Positions 48,265 through 58,145 of a stretch of 64,000 bases of DNA are shown here, piece after piece; the first letter of the stretch is position 1, and the number at the start of each line of letters is the position of its first letter. The notes under the pieces are model-generated. The model was not told the origin of the DNA, did not search any database, and was given only the letters and a program-made list of their open reading frames with translations. The DNA comes from Ditibartonella apihabitans (GTDB taxonomy: Bacteria; Pseudomonadota; Alphaproteobacteria; Rhizobiales; Rhizobiaceae): contig NZ_CP015820.1 of assembly GCF_002007485.1 (NCBI RefSeq), positions 2,234,501-2,298,500 on the forward strand. Direction: 5' to 3'. A program made the position numbers and the translations under genes.

Positions 48265-48509
48265 ACAGTATTGTCTTTTCCGTATTAACCATTTATTCGA
48301 GAACTGTTGTGGATTGTTCAATAATCATCTTCATTGAACTCACCATAAAAACATAACGTGTTACTGGTCACTAATCGGATCACATTGTCATTGGAATGTA
48401 ACATCTGTGCAACGTTTTCCTGTCCATCTGGTGGGGGCTTTGGCTGCTTGAACATGAGACGCTTTGGTTTTTCAGGTTGCGTTCTGTCGATATCTATGGG
48501 AGGCAGTTC

Positions 48510-49856
48510 ATGCTAAACATTTTTAAACACGCGCCAAACAAACCGCGTGTCCCCGAAGCGGAAATCGACCCGCTTTATCGTCGTCTGCGTTGGCAGATTT
48601 TCTTCGGGATATTCTTCGGTTACGCAGCCTACTATCTCGTACGTAAAAACTTTGCTCTGGCTATGCCTTCTCTGGTCGAACAAGGCTTTACCCGTGGTGA
48701 TCTGGGTTTTGCCTTGTCGGCTGTTTCTGTAGCTTATGGCATTTCAAAATTTATTATGGGGGCAGTCTCGGACCGCTCCAATCCGCGCGTTTTCCTGCCC
48801 GTCGGTTTGATTCTCGCGTCAGTTGTCATGCTGATCATGGGCTTTGTTCCGTGGGCTACTTCGAGCATTGCCGTCATGTTCGTGTTGCTTTTCATTTGTG
48901 GCTGGTTTCAGGGCATGGGTTGGCCTCCCTGCGGGCGCACAATGGTGCACTGGTGGTCGCAAAAAGAACGTGGCGGTATCGTTTCTTTGTGGAACTGCGC
49001 CCATAATGTCGGTGGTGGTCTTCCTCCAATCCTCTTTATGCTTGGTATGGCCTGGTTCAACGATTGGCATGCAGCCTTTTATATGCCTGCTTTTGCTGCC
49101 ATTCTGGTTGCCATTTTCGCCTTTGCAATGATGCGCGATACACCGCAATCTTGCGGCCTGCCGCCAATTGAAGAATATAAAAACGACTATCCGGAAAACT
49201 ATTCGGAAAAGAACGAGGTTGAACTCACAACCAAGCAGATTTTTACCCAATATGTTTTGCCGAACAAGCTGCTCTGGTATATCGCTTTTGCCAATGTTTT
49301 TGTTTATCTGTTGCGTTATGGCGTTCTCGACTGGTCGCCGACTTATTTGAAAGAAGTCAAACACTTTGCAGTCGACCAATCGTCCTGGGCTTATTTCTTC
49401 TATGAATATGCAGGCATTCCCGGCACACTTCTTTGCGGCTGGATGTCCGATAAGGTCTTCCACGGCAACCGTGGAGCAACCGGTGTTTTCTTCATGACAT
49501 TGGTGACCATTGCCACTGTTATTTACTGGCTCAACCCTGAAGGCCACCCCAATATCGACATGATCTGCATGATCGTTATCGGCTTTTTGATCTACGGTCC
49601 TGTTATGCTGATCGGTCTTCACGCACTTGAATTGGCGCCGAAGAAAGCTGCCGGTACTGCTGCAGGTTTCACCGGTCTTTTCGGTTACCTTGGCGGTTCG
49701 GTTGCTGCTAGCGCAATCGTTGGCTACACTGTCGATTATTTCGGCTGGAACGGTGGTTTCCTTCTCATGATCGGTGGCGGTGTCATCGCTGTCATCCTTC
49801 TTGCTATCGAAATGATTGGCGAGCGCAATCAACATGCTAAAGAGCAAGCAAACTGA
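48510..49856 (+). CDS. glpT: Glycerol-3-phosphate antiporter
   Basis: GlpT exchanges external glycerol 3-phosphate for internal phosphate. The 448-residue protein has 12 membrane spans and the organophosphate:phosphate antiporter signatures: [44 protein letters not shown] and [12 protein letters not shown] with the substrate-binding basic residues. ATG 48510 behind GGGAGG is chosen over 48477. The gene stands alone between two long spacers, and glpQ or glpD are not seen nearby. UhpT-like hexose-phosphate use is less likely given the motifs. Confidence 0.95.
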   Translation: MLNIFKHAPNKPRVPEAEIDPLYRRLRWQIFFGIFFGYAAYYLVRKNFALAMPSLVEQGFTRGDLGFALSAVSVAYGISKFIMGAVSDRSNPRVFLPVGLILASVVMLIMGFVPWATSSIAVMFVLLFICGWFQGMGWPPCGRTMVHWWSQKERGGIVSLWNCAHNVGGGLPPILFMLGMAWFNDWHAAFYMPAFAAILVAIFAFAMMRDTPQSCGLPPIEEYKNDYPENYSEKNEVELTTKQIFTQYVLPNKLLWYIAFANVFVYLLRYGVLDWSPTYLKEVKHFAVDQSSWAYFFYEYAGIPGTLLCGWMSDKVFHGNRGATGVFFMTLVTIATVIYWLNPEGHPNIDMICMIVIGFLIYGPVMLIGLHALELAPKKAAGTAAGFTGLFGYLGGSVAASAIVGYTVDYFGWNGGFLLMIGGGVIAVILLAIEMIGERNQHAKEQAN

Positions 49857-50379
49857 TCGGCGTTCCATCCGATAAAGTGACGCCAATCACAAAAAGAAGA
49901 CGTTTTTTAAAGAAGACGTCTTTCACAGAAAAAAGTGTTTTATAAAAGCACTCTTTAAACTTGTTGCTGACGAGATTGGTGCTGAAGGGTTCAACCTTCA
50001 GCACCACCGCCAATAACGATGACAATGACAAAGTTGTTATTGTTCAGCGACTTCTCAGATAAAGCAGTTAGCTATCTTCATCCGTGATATTTATAAAAGT
50101 TGAGCTTTTCCGTAAAACTATGGGAAATCCTACTCCTTTAAAGAGCCTTTTAGGCTGACCCGAATGATTTGAGACGCACATCCCGTCTGTTTTTCATTCG
50201 CTTCATTCCATCCGCGTTTCATCCGGCTCTGCCCCGCCGGAAAACTGTTGCTACAAAGCTGATGGAGCCTTGGATAAATCACTGGAACTCACCCTAACAT
50301 CAAAGCTGAAATTGATCATTGAACGGATGCGCGAGCTTTTATCCTTTTCAAAATATTGCATATGAAAAGGCCATCTTCC
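49857..50379. other. Spacer downstream of glpT with strong hairpin
   Basis: No gene is seen. GGTGCTGAAGG and CCTTCAGCACC (49978-50005) form a perfect 11-pair stem around GTTCAA, but no T-tract follows on either strand. A weaker AAGACGT/ACGTCTT hairpin (49897-49922) with a short T-run lies closer to the glpT stop and may be the terminator. Confidence 0.55.
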
Positions 50380-52143
50380 TCATATCAAAGGACGGGGATT
50401 TTTCAGATATAAGCGCCTGATCGCATCGGCCGCCTTATAGGCAAGAGCTCCAACAGTTCCGGTCGGATTATAACCGGGATTTTGCGGAAAAGCCGAAGCG
50501 CCGACAACAAACAGGTTATGCACATCCCAATTTTGAAGATATTTGTTGACGCTGCTATTTTCCGGATCGGCTCCCATGATAAAACCGCCGACAACGTGGG
50601 AAGATTGGTATGGTACCGAATTCCAATGCCCTTTTGATGGCTGTTGAACAATCTGATCAGGCCCCATTGCCTTTGCAATTTCTGCAACTTTTTCGGTGCA
50701 ATAAAGCGCCATTTTGCGTTCATTGTCGGTGTAATCATAAGTTATACGCAAAAGTGGCCGTCCGTGCGGATCCCTATATGTCGGGTCAAGCGACAGATAA
50801 TTTGCCGGTGATGAATAATTGGATGCTTCACAACCGATCGACATTGTGGACAGATAATGTTTCACCGTGGCAGCTTTCCATGTTTTTCCCCATCTTGGCG
50901 TATCGGGAGGAACCGGACGGAACGCGATGGGAGCTCCGCCAATCGGCGTTACACGAATACTGCCACCGCCAAAAAAGCCAAGCCCCGAATGGTCAAAATT
51001 GTCATTATTGAAATCGTCAATGCCCATACCGACAGCACCTGCGCCAATGAAGGGATTGAAAATCGTTTTGTCATTGAAAAACAATTGAACATTATTGGCC
51101 GTCTGGTACGCATAATTGCGGCCGGTTGTACCGCTCCGGTCTATCGGGTTATAAGCCTTACCAACGCCTGAAAGCAGCATAAGGCGCACATTTTCAAGTG
51201 TGAAAGCCGAGACCACTACAATATCGGCCGGCTGCTCATATTCTATTCCTTCTTCATCAATAAAGAGGATTCCTGTTGCGCGCTTTCCGTCACTATCAAG
51301 CATGACCTGCAAGACCTCGCTATTTACCCTCGCCGTGAAGTTTTTCTTCAGCATCAATGCGGGAATGACACAGGTGAGCGCACTTGCTTTCGAATAATTT
51401 GCGCAACCATAATTTGTGCAAAAGCCACAAAATGTACAAGGAGCCAAACTTACTCCGAGCTCGTTTGTATAGGCTTGCGAGAGAAGCGAAGAGGGAACAG
51501 GAAAAGAGTTATATCCCATTTTTTCGGCTGTTTTTGCAAACAATGCCGGCCCATAAGGCTGATCCATCGGAGGAGTTGGGTAGTCGCTTGAACGTGGCCC
51601 CTCGAACATATTGCCACCACGAATTTTTTTACCCCCGATATTTCCAGCTTTTCCCGAGGTTCCACAAAGTTTTTCAAACCTGTCATAGAAGGGTTCCATC
51701 TCTTGCCAATCGGTTCCCCAGTCCTGCAAAGAAAGAAAATCCGGAATGGCCTCTTTGCCATATCGTTCTTCAAGATGACTTCTCAAACGAAATTCTTCAG
51801 GTTGAAAGCGGAATGTAATTCCCGCCCAGTGAAGACCTGCGCCGCCAATGCCATTTCCAGGATGGAACGACCCCCAATGGCGCATGGGCAAAGCCGTTTC
51901 AGAAACGTTATTTCTAACAGTCACAGCATTTTGACGCGGTTCCACCATCAATTCCTGACGGTCGTTATAACGCAATTCATCGGGAACTGTTGTTATGTTG
52001 AAATCGCGTGCGGTTTCACGCCATGGCCCCCGCTCGAAACCGACAACGCTCAAGCCCTCATCAGCCAATTCGTTGGCGATAATAGCACCCGCCCAGCCAA
52101 GGCCGACTATAACTGCATCGACTTCAGGCAATTTTTGCGCCAT
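50380..52143 (-). CDS. Gluconate 2-dehydrogenase-type flavoprotein subunit (GMC family)
   Basis: This 587-residue FAD subunit oxidises a sugar or sugar acid in the periplasm, passing electrons to the cytochrome subunit. It has the FAD site VIVGLGWAGAIIANELADEG (about 11-30), NGIGGAGLHWAGITFRF, and the C-terminal GMC active site (HVVGG; FPQNPGYNPTGTVGALAY). Cys236, 239, 242 and 247 in CTFCGFCTNYGC resemble the iron-sulfur cluster ligands of bacterial FAD-dependent glucose dehydrogenases. It has no signal peptide; export is expected with the Tat-bearing small subunit. Gluconate, 2-ketogluconate, sorbitol and glucose are all possible substrates. Confidence 0.88.
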   Translation of the reverse strand: MAQKLPEVDAVIVGLGWAGAIIANELADEGLSVVGFERGPWRETARDFNITTVPDELRYNDRQELMVEPRQNAVTVRNNVSETALPMRHWGSFHPGNGIGGAGLHWAGITFRFQPEEFRLRSHLEERYGKEAIPDFLSLQDWGTDWQEMEPFYDRFEKLCGTSGKAGNIGGKKIRGGNMFEGPRSSDYPTPPMDQPYGPALFAKTAEKMGYNSFPVPSSLLSQAYTNELGVSLAPCTFCGFCTNYGCANYSKASALTCVIPALMLKKNFTARVNSEVLQVMLDSDGKRATGILFIDEEGIEYEQPADIVVVSAFTLENVRLMLLSGVGKAYNPIDRSGTTGRNYAYQTANNVQLFFNDKTIFNPFIGAGAVGMGIDDFNNDNFDHSGLGFFGGGSIRVTPIGGAPIAFRPVPPDTPRWGKTWKAATVKHYLSTMSIGCEASNYSSPANYLSLDPTYRDPHGRPLLRITYDYTDNERKMALYCTEKVAEIAKAMGPDQIVQQPSKGHWNSVPYQSSHVVGGFIMGADPENSSVNKYLQNWDVHNLFVVGASAFPQNPGYNPTGTVGALAYKAADAIRRLYLKNPRPLI

Positions 52144-52162
52144 GTCTTAACCCCTTCCCCGT

Positions 52163-52894
52163 TTAATCCGGCAATTTGGCAATACTCACCGGTTCAATTT
52201 CAAGCTTTTGGTTATGTTGATGAATAAAGGCGCGGTAATCGTAACGCGCACCCGGAAACCCCAACATTTTCCAACTGACCATGTTTTTATTGCCCCCATA
52301 AATCGGATCGGCGAAAAAACCTTCCATAGTGTTTTGCAACACGATTTCAAAAAACAATTTCGCATCTATTCCCTGAAAGGCGATATTGCCTTCTTCCATG
52401 TCGTGCAAAACCCGATCACGTTGTTCGGGGGGCAAGGCGATAAATGGCTGACCGAACTTGCTTGCGCAATATTCACTCAACGCTTTCAATCCCAAGCGAT
52501 AACGCTCACGCGGTGTCAACGAAGATTGGTCTCCTTGCTGGGGAGTGCCTTCCATGAAGGGAGCTGCCATATAATATTTTGCAAAATCGCCATATTGTCC
52601 GGCAAGTTGCCTATCGATAAATTCGACACAGCCCGCTTCTTTTCCGCTAATACTTAAGGAATCAGCCGGTATCAACTGCTCGACAATTGCTCCGAGAAGT
52701 TCAACTTCATCTTCAGTCAGGAAATACCATTTTCCGGCCGGAAAAACCTCTGGCATGCTGACATCACCGGCAATCCAGTCTGGCACCGCGTTTACCACTG
52801 AAGCAAAGCTCGGAATGGTTGGTGTGAACGTCAAAAATGCTGCACCAGCCATCAAAAAATGTCGGCGAGAAAATCGGGCGGCACTGTTTTTCAT
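52163..52894 (-). CDS. Gluconate 2-dehydrogenase-type gamma (small) subunit, Tat-exported
   Basis: The 243-residue subunit 3 of a membrane-bound dehydrogenase carries a twin-arginine signal, SRRHFLMAGAAFLTF (about 9-23). The mature part has the family pattern WYFLTEDEVELLGAIVEQLIPAD, CVEFIDRQLAG, RYRLGLKALSEYC, FFEIVLQNTMEGFFADPIYGGNKNMVSWKMLGFPGARYDY. It is thought to help export and fold the flavoprotein. It starts 45 bases after the cytochrome gene and ends 19 bases before the flavoprotein gene. Confidence 0.9.
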   Translation of the reverse strand: MKNSAARFSRRHFLMAGAAFLTFTPTIPSFASVVNAVPDWIAGDVSMPEVFPAGKWYFLTEDEVELLGAIVEQLIPADSLSISGKEAGCVEFIDRQLAGQYGDFAKYYMAAPFMEGTPQQGDQSSLTPRERYRLGLKALSEYCASKFGQPFIALPPEQRDRVLHDMEEGNIAFQGIDAKLFFEIVLQNTMEGFFADPIYGGNKNMVSWKMLGFPGARYDYRAFIHQHNQKLEIEPVSIAKLPD

Positions 52895-52939
52895 GCTCTT
52901 TTCCTTTACGAGAATGCGATGACGAAATTGATCATTTAT

Positions 52940-54217
52940 TCACCCGTCACCACGGATTTTCTTGCGGGCTTCGAAAACCACATCTTTTCCGATCGGCGCG
53001 GCACTGTTGCCCCAACTATTTCTGATATAATTGAGCACCGCCGCGATATCTTCATCCGACAAAGTGTTGCGAAAACTCGGCATGGTAGGCGCCGTCGGGT
53101 GCTTTTCTGTCGCGGTAGCACGATTGCCATTCAAAACCGCCATAACGGGATTTGTTAAATTCCGCATATCTATACTGCTTGGTTTTAAAAAAGCAGGTGC
53201 GATATTTTTCGTTCCTTCACCTTGAACGCCATGACAAGCACTGCAATGAGCGCTGAATATCAAAGCCCCTTTTTGAAGTTCCGGACTGTCCGGCGCCATT
53301 GCCTTTTTTACGCCTGCCGCGCCAGAGCCGGGAACGGATTTAAGGTAGGTTGCGATTGCCTGCAAATCTTTTTCGTCCACATGCTGGAGCGAATTGCTGA
53401 CAGCTGCGCCCATCGGACCCGTAGCAAATGCATGGGCATTATTCCCCGTTTTAAGATATTGAACGACTTCCTCGTTTTTCCATGCTCCGACACCATTCGC
53501 GCTATCGGAGGTTATCTCCGGCGCGTACCAGCCTTGCAGCACTGCTCCCTGATAAAGCTTATCTAATTTATCGGCACCAAATGTATTTTTCGGTGTGTGA
53601 CACATGCCGCAATGGCCCAAACCTTCAACGAGATATGCCCCTCTGTTCCATTCATCTGTTTGTTGACGATCCGGAACAAAGCCATCCTTTTTAAAAAATA
53701 AGGTATTCCATCCGATAACGAGAAAACGGATATTAAAAGGAAATTTAAGCTCATTTTTCGGCAATGAAGCTTTAACGGGCGGTAGGGTGAAAAGATAGGC
53801 TTTGATTGCCAGAATATCTTCGTTACTTACTTGCGCAAAATTCGGATAAGGCATTGCCGGATAGAGGAATTTTCCTGCTTTCGACCGGCCATATTTGACG
53901 GCATTGATGAAATCCTGATCGCTCCAATCGCCGATGCCGGTTTGCCGGTCCGGCGTGATATTACCGGCAGTAATTTTCCCGAACGGGGTGAGCCGCGGCT
54001 CACCCCCTGAAAAATCCGCTTTGCCTTTTTTACTGTGACAGGCAACACAATCACCAACGCGGGCAAGATAAGCCCCCCGTTCGATTTCTGTTCTTTTTAT
54101 TCCGGATAAAGAGAGCGGAGCAATGCCATTAATCGCCGGCCGCAAATTAATATAACCGACAATGGATAAAGCTATGAAAATAAATAATATTGCTGCAAAC
54201 AGGAAATAGCGTTTCAT
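52940..54217 (-). CDS. Triheme cytochrome c subunit of the gluconate 2-dehydrogenase-type complex
   Basis: The 425-residue membrane-anchored cytochrome has an N-terminal helix (about 5-24) and three CxxCH heme sites: CVACH (57-61), CGMCH (203-207) and CSACH (325-329). It takes electrons from the flavoprotein and passes them to ubiquinone or terminal oxidases. ATG 54217 with GGGAAAGG upstream is preferred over a TTG at 54223. It is the first gene of cytochrome-gamma-flavoprotein; in many relatives the cytochrome gene comes last. Confidence 0.92.
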   Translation of the reverse strand: MKRYFLFAAILFIFIALSIVGYINLRPAINGIAPLSLSGIKRTEIERGAYLARVGDCVACHSKKGKADFSGGEPRLTPFGKITAGNITPDRQTGIGDWSDQDFINAVKYGRSKAGKFLYPAMPYPNFAQVSNEDILAIKAYLFTLPPVKASLPKNELKFPFNIRFLVIGWNTLFFKKDGFVPDRQQTDEWNRGAYLVEGLGHCGMCHTPKNTFGADKLDKLYQGAVLQGWYAPEITSDSANGVGAWKNEEVVQYLKTGNNAHAFATGPMGAAVSNSLQHVDEKDLQAIATYLKSVPGSGAAGVKKAMAPDSPELQKGALIFSAHCSACHGVQGEGTKNIAPAFLKPSSIDMRNLTNPVMAVLNGNRATATEKHPTAPTMPSFRNTLSDEDIAAVLNYIRNSWGNSAAPIGKDVVFEARKKIRGDG

Positions 54218-54669
54218 AAACAATAACCTTTCCCGCTGCTACAATTTTTATTCGAGATTTCTTACATCAACCGTATAACTTCCGATAAAAGACGCTCTGA
54301 AAGCGAATTTTCTTTTATTTTCTCTCCATCATGGAACTAGATAATTTTACTCTTCAAAAAATCAAATATTTTATCCAAAATGCTGCCAATGCATGCCGTT
54401 CCGTGTTTGAACTCATCAATTTTTCTTTGTTATCGAGCGAGAGGCCGCAATTTGTAACGACCAATCATTTTCTGCATAAAGAAAACTCAAAGAATGAATA
54501 GACAAGCTTTATGGAATTTTGAAATTTTCGGGTAATTGATTATTTTCGTTTCAAAATATAATCAGAATTTCAATTTTAAAAATACAAAATAAAACCTGAA
54601 AAATGGACTTGGATGATCGGAAAGAGGAGACAAGGCCGATAAAGCGGAAAACCGGCAGCACCCAAATTT
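54218..54669. other. AT-rich spacer between dehydrogenase operon and GNAT gene
   Basis: No gene, RNA or clear terminator is recognised. It should contain the dehydrogenase operon promoter at its left end. Confidence 0.5.
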
Positions 54670-55200
54670 TTAGCGTTGACACACCATATAACGGGCATCT
54701 TCGCTATAAGTTAGCAATTTCTGTTTCAACATTTCTGAAACTTCCGCCAGTTTAAACCCGTTCTTTTGCCAAAAGACTTGTGACCCATGAACAGCAACAA
54801 GGGAAAGTGTTCCGAATTTTTTCCGCTTGGCTACATTGAACAGCAGCTCCACCGCTTTTTTGCCATTTCCCCCGCCTTGCGCTTCAGGCAATAAAGCAAG
54901 ATCGTGAATATAGAGCGTATCACATTTTTCCGGAAGTTTATGAAGCAGGCGATCAAGAGCAGGAATGGAATTCATTTTGTATGGATGGGCAAGGCAATAG
55001 CCATAAACGCTACCCGAGCTTGATTCATTATCGGATAAAATAAAGCAGGACAAAGGAGAAAGCCGGAATTTTTCTTCAAGCACCGCATCCTCTTCCGGAA
55101 AATCCGGATGACAAAGTGAAGCGATCCGGCAGACATCTGCCAGATCGCTTTGTTTCATTGGACACCAATATTTCACGGTTCGATCAACCGTTAGCGACAT
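54670..55200 (-). CDS. GNAT family N-acetyltransferase
   Basis: The 176-residue protein has GNAT features: MKQSDLADVCRIASLCHPDF at the start, YIHDLALLPEAQGGGNGKKAVELLFNVAK for acetyl-CoA binding (Q-x-x-G-x-G-type motif), and SLVAVHGSQVFWQKNGFKLAE near the end. Its start overlaps the end of serA by 17 bases, suggesting it is the last gene of serC-serA. An internal Met at residue 15 is a possible alternative start. Substrate is unknown. Confidence 0.82.
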   Translation of the reverse strand: MSLTVDRTVKYWCPMKQSDLADVCRIASLCHPDFPEEDAVLEEKFRLSPLSCFILSDNESSSGSVYGYCLAHPYKMNSIPALDRLLHKLPEKCDTLYIHDLALLPEAQGGGNGKKAVELLFNVAKRKKFGTLSLVAVHGSQVFWQKNGFKLAEVSEMLKQKLLTYSEDARYMVCQR

Positions 55201-56788
55201 CGAATTCCAGAGGTTGCGTGTGTTTAATACCCTTTATCTTGCGCAATTCATCAAGCACTTGATCGGGAATACGAGCATCAAGATAAAGAAGCGCGATTGC
55301 GTCACCGCCCGGTTCATTACGTCCCAAAGCGAAGTTTGCAATATTCACGCCGGATTTTCCGCAAATCGTACCGATTGTACCGATAATTCCTGGTGTGTCG
55401 GTGTTGGTGATATAAAGCATATGCGGGCCGACCTCGGCATCAAGATTGATACCCTTGATCTGGATAAAGCGCGGTTTGCCGTCAACAAAGCAGGTTCCGG
55501 CAATGGAACGGGTGCGCTTCGATGTTTTGACCGTCAGTTTGATATAGCCGTCAAAAATACCGGATTTATCGCGCTTGACCTCGGAAAGAATAATGCCGCG
55601 TTCTTTAACGAGAACCGGTGCCGATACCATGTTGACATCGGCAAGCTGCGGACGAATGAGACCGGCCAATGCGGCACTGATAAGCGCGCGCGTATTCATG
55701 GCAGCCGTTGAACCATCAAACAGAATTTCGACTTCCTTGATGTCTTCCTCGGTCGATTGACCAACAAATGCACCAAGAACTTCGGCAAGTTTGACAAACG
55801 GCTTCAAGCGCGGTGCTTCTTCTGCCGTAATCGACGGCATATTGATTGCATTGCTAACGGCACCATTGATGAGATAGTCCGACATTTGTTCGGCAACCTG
55901 AATGGCAACGTTTTCCTGAGCCTCGGTTGTCGATGCACCAAGGTGCGGCGTGCAAACAACATTATCAAGGCTGAAGAGAGGATCATCGGCAGCCGGTGGC
56001 TCGACTTCATAAACGTCAACCGCCGCCCCTGCAATTTTGCCCGACTTCAAAGCGTCGACGAGGTCTTTTTCAACAACCAGCGCACCACGTGCACAATTGA
56101 TAAGTCTTACGCCATCCTTCATCTTGGCGATGGTTTCGGCATTGATGATGTGGCGGGTCTTATCAGTAAGCGGTGTGTGTAATGTGATAAAATCGGCCCG
56201 CTTTAACAAATCATCCAATTCAACCTTTTCAACACCGAGTTCCTTGGCACGGGCGTCCGAAAGGAACGGGTCATAGGCAATGACTTTCATCTTCAAGCCG
56301 ACACCGCGGGTTGCGACAATCGAACCGATATTGCCACAGCCGATAATGCCGAGAGTTTTGCCGGTGATTTCAACACCCATGAAGCGGCTTTTTTCCCATT
56401 TGCCCGCCTTGGTCGATTTATCGGCAGCCGGCAATTCACGGGCAACGGCAAACATCAATGCAATGGCATGTTCTGCTGTTGTTATCGAATTGCCGAATGG
56501 CGTATTCATAACGATAATACCGCGGCGTGAAGCAGCCGGAATATCAACATTGTCAACACCGATACCGGCACGACCGACAACTTTCAGATTTTTTGCCGCA
56601 GCAATAAGTTTTTCCGTTACTTTGGTTGCCGAACGGATTGCCAAACCATCATATTGGCCAATAACTTCGAGAAGCTTTTCTTTGTCTTTACCGAGTTCCG
56701 GTTTGAAATCGACCTCAACGCCGCGATCTTTGAAAATCTGGACAGCAGTCGGGGATAGTTTATCAGATACAAGTACACGAGGTGCCAT
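55184..56788 (-). CDS. serA: D-3-phosphoglycerate dehydrogenase
   Basis: SerA opens the phosphorylated serine pathway. The 534-residue protein is the long form: substrate and NAD domains (LGIIGCGNIGSIVATRG; catalytic Arg in NCARGAL, Glu in YEVEPP, His in TPHLGASTTEA), an intervening allosteric domain (about 315-445) and a C-terminal ACT domain (LYITNTDTPGIIGTIGTICG). ATG 56788 behind GGAGG is chosen over 56839. It follows serC by about 75 bases. Serine may regulate it through the ACT domain. Confidence 0.97.
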   Translation of the reverse strand: MAPRVLVSDKLSPTAVQIFKDRGVEVDFKPELGKDKEKLLEVIGQYDGLAIRSATKVTEKLIAAAKNLKVVGRAGIGVDNVDIPAASRRGIIVMNTPFGNSITTAEHAIALMFAVARELPAADKSTKAGKWEKSRFMGVEITGKTLGIIGCGNIGSIVATRGVGLKMKVIAYDPFLSDARAKELGVEKVELDDLLKRADFITLHTPLTDKTRHIINAETIAKMKDGVRLINCARGALVVEKDLVDALKSGKIAGAAVDVYEVEPPAADDPLFSLDNVVCTPHLGASTTEAQENVAIQVAEQMSDYLINGAVSNAINMPSITAEEAPRLKPFVKLAEVLGAFVGQSTEEDIKEVEILFDGSTAAMNTRALISAALAGLIRPQLADVNMVSAPVLVKERGIILSEVKRDKSGIFDGYIKLTVKTSKRTRSIAGTCFVDGKPRFIQIKGINLDAEVGPHMLYITNTDTPGIIGTIGTICGKSGVNIANFALGRNEPGGDAIALLYLDARIPDQVLDELRKIKGIKHTQPLEFDVANG

Positions 56789-56863
56789 TATGGCCTCCAA
56801 AATTTTTGTAAAATGGGGGAAAGAGCGGCCTTGAAACAAGCCGCTACAAGGGAATCTTATTTT

Positions 56864-58027
56864 TTAAAGAGCTGCTTTTTCAGCCTTGAAAGCCCAGTCA
56901 AGCCATTCCGTCAATGCCTGAAGATCGCGAGCTTCAATCGTTGCACCAGCCCAGATGCGCAAACCCGACGGTGCATCGCGATAGGCGCCTATGTCATGGG
57001 CGACACCGGCTTTTTCCAGACGGTTGACAATGGCCTTGGCAAATGCTGCCTGTCTTTCGGCATCAAGTTTAACCACGGCAGGATCAACAATTTTGAAGCA
57101 GACGGAAGTGTTCGAGCGGGTTGCCGGATCTGTCGCCAGAAATTCGATCCACGGAGTTTTGTTGACGAATTGGTCCAGAACAGCAAAATTCTCGTCAGCC
57201 CGTTTCATGAGTGTTTTCAAGCCGCCAATCGACTTCGCCCACTTCAATGCATCAAGGTAATCCTCGACACAAAGCATAGACGGCGTATTGATTGTTGCGC
57301 CCTCGAAAATACCTTCATTGAGTTTTCCGCCTTTTGTCATGCGGAAAATTTTTGGCAGCGGCCATGCGGGCGTGTAGGTTTCAAGACGCTCTACCGCGCG
57401 TGGTCCCAGAATAAGCACACCGTGGGCACCCTCGCCCCCCAGTACTTTTTGCCAGGAGAATGTGACAACATCGAGTTTCGAAAAATCGAGATTTTGTGCA
57501 AATGCGGCGGATGTTGCGTCGCAAATCGTAAGCCCCTTACGATCAGCAGGAATAAAATCGGCATTGGGAACGCGCACACCCGATGTTGTTCCATTCCATG
57601 TGAAGACAACATCGCGATCAAAATCGACTTTGGTCAAATCCGGTAATTCACCATAAGGCGCTTCCAACTTGCGCACATCGGTCAATTTCAATTGTTTGAC
57701 AACATCTGTAACCCAGCCCGAACCGAAGCTTTCCCATGCCAGCATATCAACGCCGCGTGCTCCAAGGAGCGACCACAGTGCCATTTCAACAGCACCGGTA
57801 TCTGATGCGGGAACAATGCCGATACGATAATTTGCAGGAACTTCCAATACCTCGCGGGTAAGGTTGATTGCCTCTGCCAGCTTGGCTTTACCAATTTTTG
57901 CACGATGTGAACGGCCAACCGGCGCATTAGCAAGCGCTTCAACCGTCCAACCGGGACGCTTTGCACAGGGACCAGAAGAGAAATTGGGATTGTTCGGGCG
58001 CACGCCCGGCTCGTTTAGATTTGTCAT
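56864..58027 (-). CDS. serC: Phosphoserine aminotransferase
   Basis: SerC converts 3-phosphohydroxypyruvate and glutamate to phosphoserine with PLP. The 387-residue protein is the alphaproteobacterial form: [18 protein letters not shown] at the start, [33 protein letters not shown] and the PLP Lys in [21 protein letters not shown]. It is followed by serA. The leader upstream resembles the serC RNA motif, with the ribosome-binding site inside a small hairpin. Confidence 0.96.
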   Translation of the reverse strand: MTNLNEPGVRPNNPNFSSGPCAKRPGWTVEALANAPVGRSHRAKIGKAKLAEAINLTREVLEVPANYRIGIVPASDTGAVEMALWSLLGARGVDMLAWESFGSGWVTDVVKQLKLTDVRKLEAPYGELPDLTKVDFDRDVVFTWNGTTSGVRVPNADFIPADRKGLTICDATSAAFAQNLDFSKLDVVTFSWQKVLGGEGAHGVLILGPRAVERLETYTPAWPLPKIFRMTKGGKLNEGIFEGATINTPSMLCVEDYLDALKWAKSIGGLKTLMKRADENFAVLDQFVNKTPWIEFLATDPATRSNTSVCFKIVDPAVVKLDAERQAAFAKAIVNRLEKAGVAHDIGAYRDAPSGLRIWAGATIEARDLQALTEWLDWAFKAEKAAL

Positions 58028-58029
58028 AA

Positions 58030-58112
58030 TATTCTACCCTTTCAGATAGCTCGCCTCTCGTTGGGAAGAGGTGGCCCGCTGACGTGATTATCCGAAAGGC
58101 GCTTTCAACACA
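58030..58112 (-). promoter_or_regulatory. serC-type RNA leader sequestering the ribosome-binding site
   Basis: On the minus strand, CCTCT and AGAGG (58067-58071 with 58054-58058) form one hairpin, and CTATC/GGTAG (58045-58049 with 58034-58038) form a second one whose loop and 3' arm hold the AAAGGG ribosome-binding site just before serC. The two-hairpin layout and the position match the serC motif, a structured RNA reported upstream of serC in alphaproteobacteria. The ligand, if any, is unknown. Confidence 0.6.
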
Positions 58113-58145
58113 AGTAAAAAAATAGGTTATCACAAATTATTTAGC

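Larger units (their letters stand above)
47155..48509. other. Long AT-rich spacer upstream of glpT
   Basis: No gene is supported in about 1.35 kb. The left part holds a degenerate 22-base repeat array (47469-47660). The region 48000-48200 is extremely AT-rich. Two perfect dyads follow (48197-48210 and 48253-48264). A loose Pho-box-like pair (TTGTCAT-N4-ATGTAAC, 48385-48402) lies about 108 bases before the glpT start. Confidence 0.6.

Noticed and set aside
48819-49886. 355-codon frame on the minus strand across glpT
   Set aside because: Antisense of a clear 12-span transporter; His/Asn-rich composition and no start signal.
49978-50005. Perfect 11-pair hairpin as glpT terminator
   Set aside because: No T-tract follows on either strand and it is more than 120 bases past the stop; recorded only as part of the spacer.
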